NCBI RefSeq assembly: GCF_000238295.3 | Contig: NZ_AHCD03000038.1 | Coordinates: forward strand, 1 to 60,529 | From: Pseudoalteromonas rubra | GTDB lineage: Bacteria; Pseudomonadota; Gammaproteobacteria; Enterobacterales; Alteromonadaceae | DNA length: 60,529 nt | Reading direction: 5' to 3' | Shown: positions 44,118-53,942 of the stretch, piece after piece | How the letters are laid out: each line of letters starts with the position of its first letter | Numbering within the stretch: position 1 is the first letter of the stretch | Program-made: the position numbers and the translations under genes | The notes under the pieces: model-generated | What the model saw: the letters and a program-made list of their open reading frames with translations, nothing else | Told to the model about the DNA's origin: nothing | The model's database searches: none

Positions 44118-46805
44118 TTAAAACTCTTCCCATTCCTCAGAGTCATCCGCAAAGCGATTGGCCGCTGTTTCCAGGGGCTGTCGCGTACTGCGATTTTCCG
44201 GCGCCGATAAACCAATCGCGGACGTACGCGCCTGACCATTCGGCGCAGCCGGTTTTTCTGCAATCGCCTCTCGACTGACTGGCGCCTCTCCGACCTTAAA
44301 GAAATTCAGCATATTGCGCATATCGTTGGCCTGCTCGGCCATGGACTCACCTGCTGCGGATGCTTGCTCTACCAACGCTGCATTTTGCTGCGTCATTTCA
44401 TCCATCTGCGTGACAGCTTTATTCACCTGCTCAATCCCAGAACTTTGCTCTACCGATGCATCCGCAATATCCGAGATCATATTGGTGACACGCCGCACTG
44501 CCGCCACGATTTCTTTAAGCGTTTCACCAGACTCATTCACTAGTAAAGTACCATCCTCAACTTTACTTACACTGTCACGGATCAAATCTTTGATTTCTTT
44601 TGCCGCACCGGCCGAACGTTGTGCCAGATTACGTACTTCGCCCGCAACTACGGCAAAACCACGCCCCTGCTCCCCTGCACGCGCAGCTTCTACCGCCGCG
44701 TTCAATGCCAACAAATTGGTTTGAAAAGCAATTTCGTCAATCACGCTAATGATATCCGCTATCTTTTTACTGGCATCGTTGATAGCTGACATGCTTTCTA
44801 CCGCCCGATTTACCACTTCCCCGCCTCGGGTTGCTTTCTCGCTGGTATCTTCAGCCAGTTCATTGGCAACCTTAGCATTGTCTGCATTCTGTCGCACTGT
44901 GCTGGTCATTTGCTCCATACTCGAAGCCGTTTCTTCCAATGAGGATGCCTGCTCTTCCGTACGCTGACTCAGATCGGCATTGCCCTGCGAAATTTCCTCA
45001 GCACCACTGGCAACCAAAGACGCTGAAGTACTGATCCGCTCTAACACATTAGTCAGTTTATCTGCGGTGCTATTCGCATCCTGTTTTAGCTTGTCAAACG
45101 CGCCTTGATAGTCAGCCTCAATGCGTTGTGTCAGATCTCCCCGGGCAAGTGCATCAAGCATATTCCCGGTATCGGCCACTGCGCTATCCACACTCTCCAG
45201 CAGGCCATTTAACCCCTGAGTCAGACGCAAGTAAAAGCCCTGCTTATCGCCTTCTTCCAGGCGCACAGACAAATTACCAGAGCGAGCAGACTCAACGACC
45301 GTATTCACTTCCTGCTCAATTGCAACCTCACCCGTTCTGTCTTCCCATTCAACCACAGTACCAGCTCGTTCACCCGTATCAGTCACAATTGGGTTAGCGA
45401 CCAGACCAAAGGTGCGTCCACCCACTTTTATTTCGGTCTTGTAGGGTTGAGACAAGGTTTCCAGTAAGCGTCTTTGATGGGCCGGGTTGCGATGGAATAC
45501 ATCTATGTTCTGACCAATTAACTGACTGCTGTCGAAGTTAGGTAAATCCTTACGAATATCTGACTCAGCGTTTCTCATCATCTCGAGTACCGCCTGATTC
45601 ATATACACAATGGTGTTGTCTGAGTCCGCAATCATTGTATTGGTTTGCACGTTATCCAGAGCGCGACGTACACGGAGGTTTTCACCCGCAGCCTGTTTCG
45701 TTTGTTGCTCAGCAGCCAAACGCTCTGTTTTGTCCTCCCACTCAACGACAGTGCCAATCCGGTTCCCGGTCTGATCAAACACAGGTGTTGCGATCAGGCC
45801 AAAATTAAAACCAGCTACCACAATATCCGTGTTATACACATTCGACAGGGTGTTCAGCAAACCCCTCTGATGTTGAGGGTTTTCGTGGAATACATCAATA
45901 TTGGTACCAATCAGAGTATCAACATCAAAGTTCGGCAGTGCGGTGCGCAGCTGTGCCTGATTACGCCTGAGCATAGCCGATACAGACTCATTCACATACA
46001 CAATGTTCAGGTTTTCATCTGCCAACATGACATTCGCCTGACACACATCCAGCGCGCGAGAAATTCGTGCATTTTTCTCTGCCAAGTTTCTGTGCTTTTC
46101 TTCTGCGGCAAGCCACTCTGTTTGATCTTTCCATTCCACCAAGGTGGCGATGCGATGCCCGTCATCAAATACCGGCGTCGCTATCAAATCAAAAGTCAGC
46201 CCAGCAACTGTGATTCTGGTTTGATATGTTTCGCGCAAATTGGCCAGAATATTACGCTGATGGCTTGGGTTTTTGTGAAAGGAATCAATGTTTGTGCCTA
46301 TCAAGCCTGCAACACTAAAGCCTGGCAAATCAAGCTGTAATTGCTGCTCATTGGCCCTCAACATTGATTTAACCGAGTCGTTCAGATACACAATATTCAG
46401 GTCGGTATCTGCCACCATGATATTTGCCTGACAGCCTTTTAAAGCCAGCATCAGACTTTGCGTCAGGTCCGATTGTTCATCCTCATCATGCGCGGCTTTT
46501 AGCGCTTGAAATAGTTCAGGAAAATCCGTCAGGTCCAGGCCTTGTAATTGTTCCTGATCTGCCACAGTCACATGTGGCAACACACGATATACACAACCCA
46601 GTTGGGCACTCACTGCTGACAGGGCCATTTTGAGGTAACCCAGCGCGACAACCACCCCGAATAAAGGCAGCGCCACAGCCATCAGCTGCATGTGTTCGGA
46701 GCCCGATGCTCCAAGCTGAATGCCCAGTACGATGCTGATAACCAGTATCACACCCGCAATTATGATTTTATTGTTTAAACTACTTTGGATACTCTGACTA
46801 CTCAT
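44118..46805 (-). CDS. methyl-accepting chemotaxis protein with three PAS domains
   Basis: An 895-residue receptor from ATG 46805 (GGGGG upstream). Two close N-terminal helices (about 12-32 and 38-65) leave almost no periplasmic part, so sensing is probably cytoplasmic. Three PAS repeats (about 118-230, 250-365, 382-498) recur every 130 residues, each with IVYxN and NIDxFHxNPxHQR. A HAMP-like region (about 500-600) and the signalling domain follow, with the tip EIAFQTNLLALNAAVEAARAG. The chain ends EWEEF, the tether type of P. aeruginosa Aer2/McpB for CheR2. It is 151 bp upstream of cheR and 1 bp after cheW. Confidence 0.92.
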   Translation of the reverse strand: MSSQSIQSSLNNKIIIAGVILVISIVLGIQLGASGSEHMQLMAVALPLFGVVVALGYLKMALSAVSAQLGCVYRVLPHVTVADQEQLQGLDLTDFPELFQALKAAHDEDEQSDLTQSLMLALKGCQANIMVADTDLNIVYLNDSVKSMLRANEQQLQLDLPGFSVAGLIGTNIDSFHKNPSHQRNILANLRETYQTRITVAGLTFDLIATPVFDDGHRIATLVEWKDQTEWLAAEEKHRNLAEKNARISRALDVCQANVMLADENLNIVYVNESVSAMLRRNQAQLRTALPNFDVDTLIGTNIDVFHENPQHQRGLLNTLSNVYNTDIVVAGFNFGLIATPVFDQTGNRIGTVVEWEDKTERLAAEQQTKQAAGENLRVRRALDNVQTNTMIADSDNTIVYMNQAVLEMMRNAESDIRKDLPNFDSSQLIGQNIDVFHRNPAHQRRLLETLSQPYKTEIKVGGRTFGLVANPIVTDTGERAGTVVEWEDRTGEVAIEQEVNTVVESARSGNLSVRLEEGDKQGFYLRLTQGLNGLLESVDSAVADTGNMLDALARGDLTQRIEADYQGAFDKLKQDANSTADKLTNVLERISTSASLVASGAEEISQGNADLSQRTEEQASSLEETASSMEQMTSTVRQNADNAKVANELAEDTSEKATRGGEVVNRAVESMSAINDASKKIADIISVIDEIAFQTNLLALNAAVEAARAGEQGRGFAVVAGEVRNLAQRSAGAAKEIKDLIRDSVSKVEDGTLLVNESGETLKEIVAAVRRVTNMISDIADASVEQSSGIEQVNKAVTQMDEMTQQNAALVEQASAAGESMAEQANDMRNMLNFFKVGEAPVSREAIAEKPAAPNGQARTSAIGLSAPENRSTRQPLETAANRFADDSEEWEEF

Positions 46806-46806
46806 C

Positions 46807-47322
46807 TCAGCCCCCGTTGCTCTTAGCACAACTCTTGTCGTGTAAATCGAGCACCTTCTTCAAATTTAATAACACCACCATTTTTTCCCCAACATTAACC
46901 AGCCCATGAACAAACTGGGCATTGTCAGAGTCCTGAAAGTCAGGGACATCTTTCGCCTTTTCCTCAGAAATGCTGTACACATCGGACACCGCATCCACAA
47001 CAATGCCCATCAACTTGGTTTGCTCTTTCAGTGTCACTGATACCACTATCACCACAGTGAGTGGACCATAGCCGATGTGAGTAATACCAAATCGCTGTCT
47101 CAGGTCGATGATTGGTACAATCGTGCCGCGCAGGTTCATCGCCCCTTTCACAAATGGTGGGGAGTTAGGGATCACCGTTACGGGCTCCCAGCCCCGAATT
47201 TCCTGGACTGCCAAAATATCAATCCCATACTCTTCTTCATCCATCATAAAAGTCAGAAACTGTTTTTCGTCCGTCTCGGTATCCAGTACCAGCTGCTGAT
47301 TTAAGTTCATATGCTCTGTCAT
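46807..47322 (-). CDS. cheW: chemotaxis coupling protein CheW
   Basis: A 171-residue scaffold with the CheW fold (FMMDEEEYGIDILAVQEI, NLRGTIVPIIDLRQRFG). It links the receptor to CheA. It overlaps cheA by four bases and precedes the receptor gene. Confidence 0.94.
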   Translation of the reverse strand: MTEHMNLNQQLVLDTETDEKQFLTFMMDEEEYGIDILAVQEIRGWEPVTVIPNSPPFVKGAMNLRGTIVPIIDLRQRFGITHIGYGPLTVVIVVSVTLKEQTKLMGIVVDAVSDVYSISEEKAKDVPDFQDSDNAQFVHGLVNVGEKMVVLLNLKKVLDLHDKSCAKSNGG

Positions 47323-49430
47323 GCGGGGATACCCTCATCCGCTTTTAGGTCCACGAGCAACTCAGAGGACCCCGGCCGCCTCAAGCCGCTCAGTTTTATT
47401 AATCCGCTGATGTCGATGATCAAAGACACCGTCCCATCGCCTAAAATCGTGGCGCCTGATATACCATCAACACGTTGATAATTAGCTTCCAAACTTTTGA
47501 TCACCACCTGCTGTTGTGCCAGCAGATCATCGACCAAAATGCCGACTTTGTAATTGTCGTTTTCAACCACCACCAGCAAGGTCTTGTCCAATTCTTCTCG
47601 TGCGCCCTTATGATTAAAAATGTCATACAATCGCAGGATCGGAATATACTCATCACGCAAACGCAGAACCTGCAACCCTTTACCCACATTGCTGACTTTA
47701 GCAATGTCAATTTGCAACGATTCAACAATAGAGATCAGTGGAATGATATATGTGTGATCAGCAACCTGAACCAGTTGACCATCCAGAATCGCCAGCGTCA
47801 GTGGCAAGCGAATCGTAAAAGTAGACCCCACTCCCGCTTCCGAACTGACCTCTACAGAACCATTCAGTGCCTGAATATTTTTACGTACGACATCCATCCC
47901 AACACCGCGGCCAGATATTTCACTGACATTGTCAGCGGTTGAAAATCCCGGCATAAAGATCAGTTCATTAATCTCATCCACGGTGAGCTCATCCTGCTCC
48001 TGAATAAGCCCATTCTGAATGGCTTTGTTGCGAATTTTCTCGGTATCCAGCCCTTTTCCGTCATCCATAATCTCGATGACGATATTCCCCCCCTGGTGAA
48101 ACGCATTTAGTGTCACAGTACCAACGGGGTCCTTACCCTGAGCAATACGCTCCTCGGGTGTCTCCAAGCCATGGTCCAGGGAGTTGCGCACTAAGTGCAC
48201 CATAGGATCAGACAACTTTTCCATGACGGTTTTATCAAGCTCGGTTTGCTCCCCAATCAGCTTGAGCTCAACTTGTTTATTGAGTTTTTGAGAGATATCC
48301 CGTACCAGCCTGGGAAATCGGCTAAAAACAAAACTGATGGGCAGCATGCGGATACGCATCACGTTTTCCTGCAAATCACGCGTATTATGTGCCAGCTGGG
48401 CCAAACCTTCCTGGAGTGCGGCAATGCTAGACTCCGTAATTTCCTGCTCGCCAATCTGACTCAACATAGCCTGGGTAATCACCAGCTCACCTACCATGTT
48501 TATCAGCGAATCAACTTTGTCTATGCCAACCCGGATGGAGGTTGTGCTGGGATCTGTATTTTTACGCACATCTTTGGCGGGCCCAGCCTCTTTCTTATTC
48601 TCCTGAACCGTTTTGGCAGGCGCAGGGGTCTGTACCGGTAATTCATCTTCCGCCGGAACACTCTGCTGCGCATCAGATGCATCAACTTGATCAACTGGCT
48701 CCTCAAACAGGCCACCACATTGCACTATGGTGATTTCCGCGTCATCTTCAACCCACTCGAATATCTCTCTGATCGCGCTTTCACCGCGCGTTGTGGTCAG
48801 GAAAAACCGCCAATAGAGATAGCAATCTTCGGCATTGAGCTGCTTTAATTTAGGTACTTCATCGTGCAATGCCTGCGTTTCCAGCTCCCCGAGCTCAGAC
48901 AACTCCGCAATCATATATAACGGTTCATTACCGGTTTTGAATAAATAGGGCAGTGGCTTGAAATCGATCTGAAAAGTGATGGGGAGGTCGACTTGCTCTT
49001 CAGGCTCGCTGACCGCCTGTTCCGGTGCATCGGTATTGTTTTCACCATTTAAAATCGCTTCGAAGCGTTGTTTTAATTCATTGGCTTCTTGTCGCTCTGG
49101 TTCTTCTTGGGCTTGCAATGCCGTTAGCATAGCGCGTAAGCAATCGACTGCCTTGAGTAATAAATTGACGTGCTCAGCAACGAGTTGTCGCTGCCCATTG
49201 CGGATCTGGTCGAGCAGGGTTTCCAAGACATGAGTAAAATCAGAAACCGCCGTAAAACCAAAAGTACCGCTGCCTCCTTTAATCGAATGTGCAGCCCGGA
49301 AAATAGTATTAATGGTTTCCTGATCTTCTTTGCCTGGCTCGAGGTTAAGCAGCTCAGATTCCATCGCATCGAGCCCTTCAAAGCTTTCTTCAAAAAAAAC
49401 ATCGAAAAACTGACTTAAATCGATACTCAT
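47319..49430 (-). CDS. cheA: chemotaxis histidine kinase CheA
   Basis: A 703-residue kinase. The N-terminal HPt domain has His48 in AAHSIKGGSG. A second conserved region (about 150-250) is of the kind seen in Che2-type CheA and PilL; its role is unclear. Then follow the dimerisation helices, the ATPase domain (HLVRNSLDHG, MDDGKGLD, GRGVGMDVV) and a CheW-like regulatory domain. GAGGTG precedes the ATG. Confidence 0.95.
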   Translation of the reverse strand: MSIDLSQFFDVFFEESFEGLDAMESELLNLEPGKEDQETINTIFRAAHSIKGGSGTFGFTAVSDFTHVLETLLDQIRNGQRQLVAEHVNLLLKAVDCLRAMLTALQAQEEPERQEANELKQRFEAILNGENNTDAPEQAVSEPEEQVDLPITFQIDFKPLPYLFKTGNEPLYMIAELSELGELETQALHDEVPKLKQLNAEDCYLYWRFFLTTTRGESAIREIFEWVEDDAEITIVQCGGLFEEPVDQVDASDAQQSVPAEDELPVQTPAPAKTVQENKKEAGPAKDVRKNTDPSTTSIRVGIDKVDSLINMVGELVITQAMLSQIGEQEITESSIAALQEGLAQLAHNTRDLQENVMRIRMLPISFVFSRFPRLVRDISQKLNKQVELKLIGEQTELDKTVMEKLSDPMVHLVRNSLDHGLETPEERIAQGKDPVGTVTLNAFHQGGNIVIEIMDDGKGLDTEKIRNKAIQNGLIQEQDELTVDEINELIFMPGFSTADNVSEISGRGVGMDVVRKNIQALNGSVEVSSEAGVGSTFTIRLPLTLAILDGQLVQVADHTYIIPLISIVESLQIDIAKVSNVGKGLQVLRLRDEYIPILRLYDIFNHKGAREELDKTLLVVVENDNYKVGILVDDLLAQQQVVIKSLEANYQRVDGISGATILGDGTVSLIIDISGLIKLSGLRRPGSSELLVDLKADEGIPA

Positions 49431-49448
49431 GGCAGCACCTCGTGGGGA

Positions 49449-49811
49449 TTAACGGATGACTTTTTTCAGCACAGCCAGTAATTGTTCAGGGTTAAATGGT
49501 TTAACAATCCAGCCCGTTGCACCTGCGGCTTTACCTTCACTTTTCTTGTCCAGACCAGACTCTGTTGTGAGCATCAAAAGCGGTGTAAATTTATAGTCAG
49601 GTAAACTTCTCAGCTCTCGAATCAAGGTAATGCCGTCCATAACTGGCATATTCACGTCCGAGATCACGGCATCAAACCCTTGTTGCTTAGCCAGATTGAG
49701 TGCTTCACTGCCATCCTTTGCCTCTACAACATCAAACCCCGCTTTTTTTAGTGTAAAGCCAACCATTTGACGCATCGAAGCAGAATCATCCACAGCTAAA
49801 ATCTTTTTCAT
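49449..49811 (-). CDS. cheY: single-domain response regulator CheY
   Basis: A 120-residue receiver with Asp52 in VISDVNMP, and the conserved Thr (LTTESG) and Lys (VKPFNP). It is probably the phosphate acceptor from this cluster's CheA; whether it acts on the flagellar motor is unknown. AGAGGT lies upstream of the ATG, 9 bp after the STAS gene. Confidence 0.92.
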   Translation of the reverse strand: MKKILAVDDSASMRQMVGFTLKKAGFDVVEAKDGSEALNLAKQQGFDAVISDVNMPVMDGITLIRELRSLPDYKFTPLLMLTTESGLDKKSEGKAAGATGWIVKPFNPEQLLAVLKKVIR

Positions 49812-49820
49812 AATGACCTC

Positions 49821-50093
49821 TTAATTCGTACTACTGATAGATAAAAGTTCGGTTAACCCTAATTTTTCAACAGATGAAGACAATGCAGCACTTTCACCTA
49901 CCCAGGAAATATGTTGCCCAATATCCAATAAATATTTTTGCAACGCGCACAACAGTTGGATCGATGCGGTATCCGCACGCTGGATTTCACTGATGTCTAG
50001 TGAAATAGCATGGCCAGCATCAAGTTCGAGCAGCAACTGTTGATGTAATTCTTCAACCTGGTTAATGACCAGCTCCGAGGGAAGTTTAATCAT
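49821..50093 (-). CDS. STAS-domain protein of the chemosensory operon
   Basis: A 90-residue STAS domain. ISLDISEIQRADTASIQLL occupies the place of the phosphorylatable loop in SpoIIAA-like proteins. Similar genes precede cheY in Che2-type clusters of Pseudomonas and Vibrio. It is the first gene of the operon. Its partner and whether it is phosphorylated are not known. Confidence 0.82.
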   Translation of the reverse strand: MIKLPSELVINQVEELHQQLLLELDAGHAISLDISEIQRADTASIQLLCALQKYLLDIGQHISWVGESAALSSSVEKLGLTELLSISSTN

Positions 50094-50218
50094 GTGCCTT
50101 GCACATTCCTTGCAAATCTTATTGATATGAATAGATTAGACCGTGACCGTGAAATTGCCATATTTATCACGGAAAAGAAATAATTAATTATTAAATTCAG
50201 TGACTTTACACCCATCAC

Positions 50219-50821
50219 CTACTGTCCAGGCACAATAATTTTAAAATCGTTAATTAGCTGAGCCTCATTAATAACAGGCACTTCACCGGCCTTAAATTCC
50301 GGTTTAAATATGGCTTCCAGTTGTGCCTGCGGATTCACCAATGCAATCGAAGCACTATGATCAACATAGTACTCTGGTTGATCGCTATTGTTGATAGCAT
50401 AAATCAAGCCGATATCGCGCACAAAAGGAAACAGTACGTTGTGAGGCGCAGACGCTGCGACAAAATCCGGGTTAAAGTAATCAATATATTGCTTTCGCTT
50501 TGCTTGCGTGTCCCGCTGCGGGTCTACTGCTACAAACCACACGTTAACAGCCTGGTGGGACTCCAACTGCGCGGCAATATTAGTGAGTTTTGCCAAGGTC
50601 ATTGGACATATGTCGGGACAATGAGTGTACCCCAAAAACAATAAGCTCCATTGCCCTTTTAACTGCTCAGCCGTAATTTGCGCCCCATTTTGATCTTCCA
50701 AAGCAAAAGGCTTGAGCGTACGAGGTTGCTCATAATGAACAGCGAACTCCGACACTTGGGGAGCAGGCTGACACCCACTCAGTAGCACGAACATTAAAAA
50801 AAGAGGAAAAATGAGTTTCAT
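50219..50821 (-). CDS. SCO1/SenC family copper chaperone lipoprotein
   Basis: A 200-residue protein with a lipobox LLSGC (Cys17), a thioredoxin fold, the copper-binding THCPDICPM (Cys68, Cys72) and a later His in YYVDHSASIA. It helps build the CuA site of subunit II. It is the last gene of the oxidase assembly operon and overlaps ctaB by four bases. Confidence 0.92.
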   Translation of the reverse strand: MKLIFPLFLMFVLLSGCQPAPQVSEFAVHYEQPRTLKPFALEDQNGAQITAEQLKGQWSLLFLGYTHCPDICPMTLAKLTNIAAQLESHQAVNVWFVAVDPQRDTQAKRKQYIDYFNPDFVAASAPHNVLFPFVRDIGLIYAINNSDQPEYYVDHSASIALVNPQAQLEAIFKPEFKAGEVPVINEAQLINDFKIIVPGQ

Positions 50822-51723
50822 ACCAATGCTCTGTCAACAAATAGAGAGACAAAGAGTAACAGCAAATACCAGATAGAAAAACGAAAAACCCCCATCGCTT
50901 GTTGCACTGTATGACTTATATACAATCGTACAATCAGGTAAATAAACAGCCCATTAAGAATACTTGCGACAATCAGATACGCATACCCGACCATGCCTAT
51001 CAAATAGGGCAGTACGCATGTGACTGCCAATAGCAAGGTATACACGACCATACACAATTTAGTGAACTGGATCCCATGTGTGACTGGCAACATGGGGATC
51101 CCAGCTCTGGCATAATCCGCTTCACGGGCGATGGCCAATGCCCAAAAATGCGGCGGCGTCCAGGCAAAAATAATCATAACAAGCAGCCAGGGCTCCGCTG
51201 CCAAAGCGCCCGTTTCACTGACCCACCCTAGCAGAGGAGGTAAAGCGCCTGCCAACCCGCCAATAACAATATTTTGCGGTGTCATGTGCTTAAGGAACAT
51301 AGTGTAAACAACGGCATAGCCAAGCAAAGCGAGTAGCGTCAAAACCGTACACAACCAATTACTGAATAGCAACAGACCAAGGGTTCCGGCGACAGCCAGG
51401 CTAACTGCAAAAATGAGTGCTTTTGACACAGAGAGCTGCTGCATGGCCAGGGGACGATGGCGTGTCCGCGCCATTTTTCGATCTCGGTTACGGTCAACAA
51501 CATGATTAATTGCCGCGGCCGAGGCAGAGATTAACCCAATGGACAATAAGCTCATCAATTGATGACCAAGACTTCGCCCTACATCCGGGGCGAGTGCAAC
51601 ACCAACCCAGGCAGTCAGTACCAACATCATGACCACCTTAGCTTTGGTGATCGCCAAATAAGGCTTAAAGCCTGCGTAAAAATCAGGGATTGCAGATCCG
51701 AGTTGTTGCACACTAATGGCCAT
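50818..51723 (-). CDS. ctaB: protoheme IX farnesyltransferase (heme O synthase)
   Basis: A 301-residue polytopic UbiA-family enzyme with the prenyl diphosphate motif NHVVDRNRDRKMARTRHRP. It converts heme B to heme O, the substrate of CtaA. It lies 3 bp after ctaA. Confidence 0.94.
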   Translation of the reverse strand: MAISVQQLGSAIPDFYAGFKPYLAITKAKVVMMLVLTAWVGVALAPDVGRSLGHQLMSLLSIGLISASAAAINHVVDRNRDRKMARTRHRPLAMQQLSVSKALIFAVSLAVAGTLGLLLFSNWLCTVLTLLALLGYAVVYTMFLKHMTPQNIVIGGLAGALPPLLGWVSETGALAAEPWLLVMIIFAWTPPHFWALAIAREADYARAGIPMLPVTHGIQFTKLCMVVYTLLLAVTCVLPYLIGMVGYAYLIVASILNGLFIYLIVRLYISHTVQQAMGVFRFSIWYLLLLFVSLFVDRALV

Positions 51724-51726
51724 AAC

Positions 51727-52719
51727 TTACCCCCTAGATTGATAAAACAGCAAGTAACACACCCGCACCATGCTCAGCAACAGCAGCGCTGCCATAACAT
51801 TGTGAAACAGCGTCAGCAATAATGGGAACTGCCAATGTACTATGGCTCCGCCTAACAGCACCTGACAAAGCACCAGAATTGCCGGAAGCAAAATGACGGG
51901 TCGTACACGCGTGTCAGGAATTCGCACATACAAACGCCAACACAGTGCCAATATGGCGATGAGTGTCACCATAGCCCAAATTCGATGGACCAGATGAATA
52001 GACAAGCGGGTTTCAAACGGTAAAACACCAAATTCATAGCTGGCAGAAGAATGCGGTAACTGAAATAAACTGCTCAGTGAAAACAACTCTCCATTCTCAC
52101 ACAATGGCAATCCACGACAGTGTGGTGCAGCATAATTCGCGGCAAGCCACCCCCCTAATGCAATTTGCAATACCAACACTGTGAGTACTGCCAGTGTCAT
52201 CACTTTCAACCCGGTGACATGAGGAATGACGACGGTCGCTGACTGACTGGCCCTGAGCCAAAGCAAAGTTAATAAACTCAGTATGGTGAACCCGCCTAAC
52301 AGATGGCCCATCACTATCAGGGGCTGTAAATTCATCGTCACGGTCCACATGCCCAGTAGTGCCTGAAACACAATTAATACAACCAGTAATGTCGACAGGC
52401 CTCTGACACTTGCGCCGTAGTTGGGCTGACGCAGCGCCACAAAGAAAATTGCTGCAACAACCAAACCTAAGCTCCCAGCAAAATACCTGTGGATCATCTC
52501 GATCCAGGCTTTCTCTTGGTGTACCTCGCTGCCGGGAAATTGCTGCTGTGCTGACACCAATTCATGCGCTTCGTTCGGCACCGTCAAAAATCCATAGCAC
52601 CCTGGCCAATCCGGGCATCCCAAACCTGCATTGCTTAGCCTCGTATAAGCACCTAAGGACACAACCAGCGCTGCTAGCAGTGCCGACATGAGCACCAATT
52701 TTTTAAAACTTTGTGTCAT
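51727..52719 (-). CDS. ctaA: heme A synthase (COX15/CtaA)
   Basis: A 330-residue, eight-helix protein with the conserved RLSNAGLGCPDWPGC near the N-terminus, EMIHRYFAGSLG and HLVHRIWAM with heme-ligand histidines, and a second cysteine pair (APHCRGLPLC). It makes heme A for the aa3 oxidase. It overlaps the upstream small gene by four bases. Confidence 0.94.
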   Translation of the reverse strand: MTQSFKKLVLMSALLAALVVSLGAYTRLSNAGLGCPDWPGCYGFLTVPNEAHELVSAQQQFPGSEVHQEKAWIEMIHRYFAGSLGLVVAAIFFVALRQPNYGASVRGLSTLLVVLIVFQALLGMWTVTMNLQPLIVMGHLLGGFTILSLLTLLWLRASQSATVVIPHVTGLKVMTLAVLTVLVLQIALGGWLAANYAAPHCRGLPLCENGELFSLSSLFQLPHSSASYEFGVLPFETRLSIHLVHRIWAMVTLIAILALCWRLYVRIPDTRVRPVILLPAILVLCQVLLGGAIVHWQFPLLLTLFHNVMAALLLLSMVRVCYLLFYQSRG

Positions 52720-53216
52720 GACTTACCTCCTGAACTACTTCGCTCATAAGACAGCAGCTTTTTCAAATCCTTCAACAACCCTTTGAGCAATACCCTATTT
52801 GCGGTTTGATCTTGCTGTGGTAAATACTCAAGCACCACCAACCCACGTTTATCGACCAAATAGAATGCCCCCGGTGATAAAGACGGTACTTCGGGTAACA
52901 CGCTGGCTTTGTCACTGTGCCCTTGACCCAACAAGAGCAAGCCGACTTGCTGACGGTGTTTACCCAATGCCACGGTAAGCTGCTCCATTAAGGCCTGCTG
53001 GCCCAGACATAGCTGAGTGCAATCGTCAGGCTGACTTAAAGCAATGAACCATGACTTGTGCGCTTGATCAGGCACATTCAGTACAACCTCCTGCGTTAAA
53101 AAGCTCCCGTTGTTAGTCGTACTGTCTGGTTGCCACCCAGACCAAAGGACACCCCACGCGACAATCAGAGGTAAAATACAACACGCTAAAAACAATCCAG
53201 GCACCTTATTCATCAC
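52716..53216 (-). CDS. uncharacterised protein of the cytochrome oxidase locus
   Basis: A 166-residue protein with one N-terminal membrane helix (about 6-26) and a periplasmic domain. The domain contains DDCTQLCLGQQALMEQL, a CxxxC in a thioredoxin-like context reminiscent of Sco proteins, but the later histidine is not evident. A gene of this kind sits between surf1 and ctaA in related genomes as I recall. It overlaps both neighbours and is presumably an assembly factor. Confidence 0.75.
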   Translation of the reverse strand: MMNKVPGLFLACCILPLIVAWGVLWSGWQPDSTTNNGSFLTQEVVLNVPDQAHKSWFIALSQPDDCTQLCLGQQALMEQLTVALGKHRQQVGLLLLGQGHSDKASVLPEVPSLSPGAFYLVDKRGLVVLEYLPQQDQTANRVLLKGLLKDLKKLLSYERSSSGGKS

Positions 53217-53937
53217 TTTTCCTTTTGTAAGCTAAGTAGGGGACGACCATTGCTGCCACAGCTAACAAAAGCCATTGCAACGCATAAGCCCGGTGCTTAT
53301 CCGGCCCCATCACAACAGCTTCATAGTGGGGCTGAATATCGTTTATGATTGGGTCTGACGCATAAGCTAAGGACAGGGCAATTGGACGTTGTGTTTGTGC
53401 CACGAAAAAGGCGTGGTCAAGATATTGGATCAGCTCAGGTTGCGCCGTGTTCAAGTCTGGTTGAGTAGCTAACGTGAAGCCAGCCCATTTGCCTATTTTA
53501 AATTCCACATTCACGGTTTGTAACGAGCTGGGGAGCGTTACCTGAGGTAACACAGCCCGGCTGTGTGTCGCGGGAATAAAGCCAAGGTTCACAACCAGCC
53601 ATTCTTCGCTATAGACAGGGCGAAACAAGGTTATCACATCATAGCCAGGCGCCCCGTTGACAACCTGATTGTCGAGCAACCAATGGCGTGACTCATCAAA
53701 ATGACCATGCAGCCGAAACTGCAGCCCTTCTAGCGCTTGTTGATTTTGCAGATCGGTGACCGCGTTAAAATCGGCTATGACCTGACCGCTTTGTCGCTTT
53801 TCGAGCAGGTATGCCTTTTGGGCAGCTCTTTGCCATTGCCAAACAGAGAGGGCCAGGCATGTAGATACCACAAGGCACACTGCCAAAATTGTGCAATATG
53901 CGCTAACCTTTGATCTACTTATACTTATCTGCGTCAT
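53206..53937 (-). CDS. SURF1 family cytochrome oxidase biogenesis protein
   Basis: A 243-residue protein with membrane helices at both ends (about 16-36 and 220-238) and the SURF1 core between (VNLGFIPATHSRAVLPQ). SURF1 helps insert heme a into subunit I. It is the first gene of the surf1-unknown-ctaA-ctaB-sco operon. Its start is only 5 bp from that of the divergent small membrane protein. Confidence 0.9.
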   Translation of the reverse strand: MTQISISRSKVSAYCTILAVCLVVSTCLALSVWQWQRAAQKAYLLEKRQSGQVIADFNAVTDLQNQQALEGLQFRLHGHFDESRHWLLDNQVVNGAPGYDVITLFRPVYSEEWLVVNLGFIPATHSRAVLPQVTLPSSLQTVNVEFKIGKWAGFTLATQPDLNTAQPELIQYLDHAFFVAQTQRPIALSLAYASDPIINDIQPHYEAVVMGPDKHRAYALQWLLLAVAAMVVPYLAYKRKSDE

Positions 53938-53942
53938 ATGCC

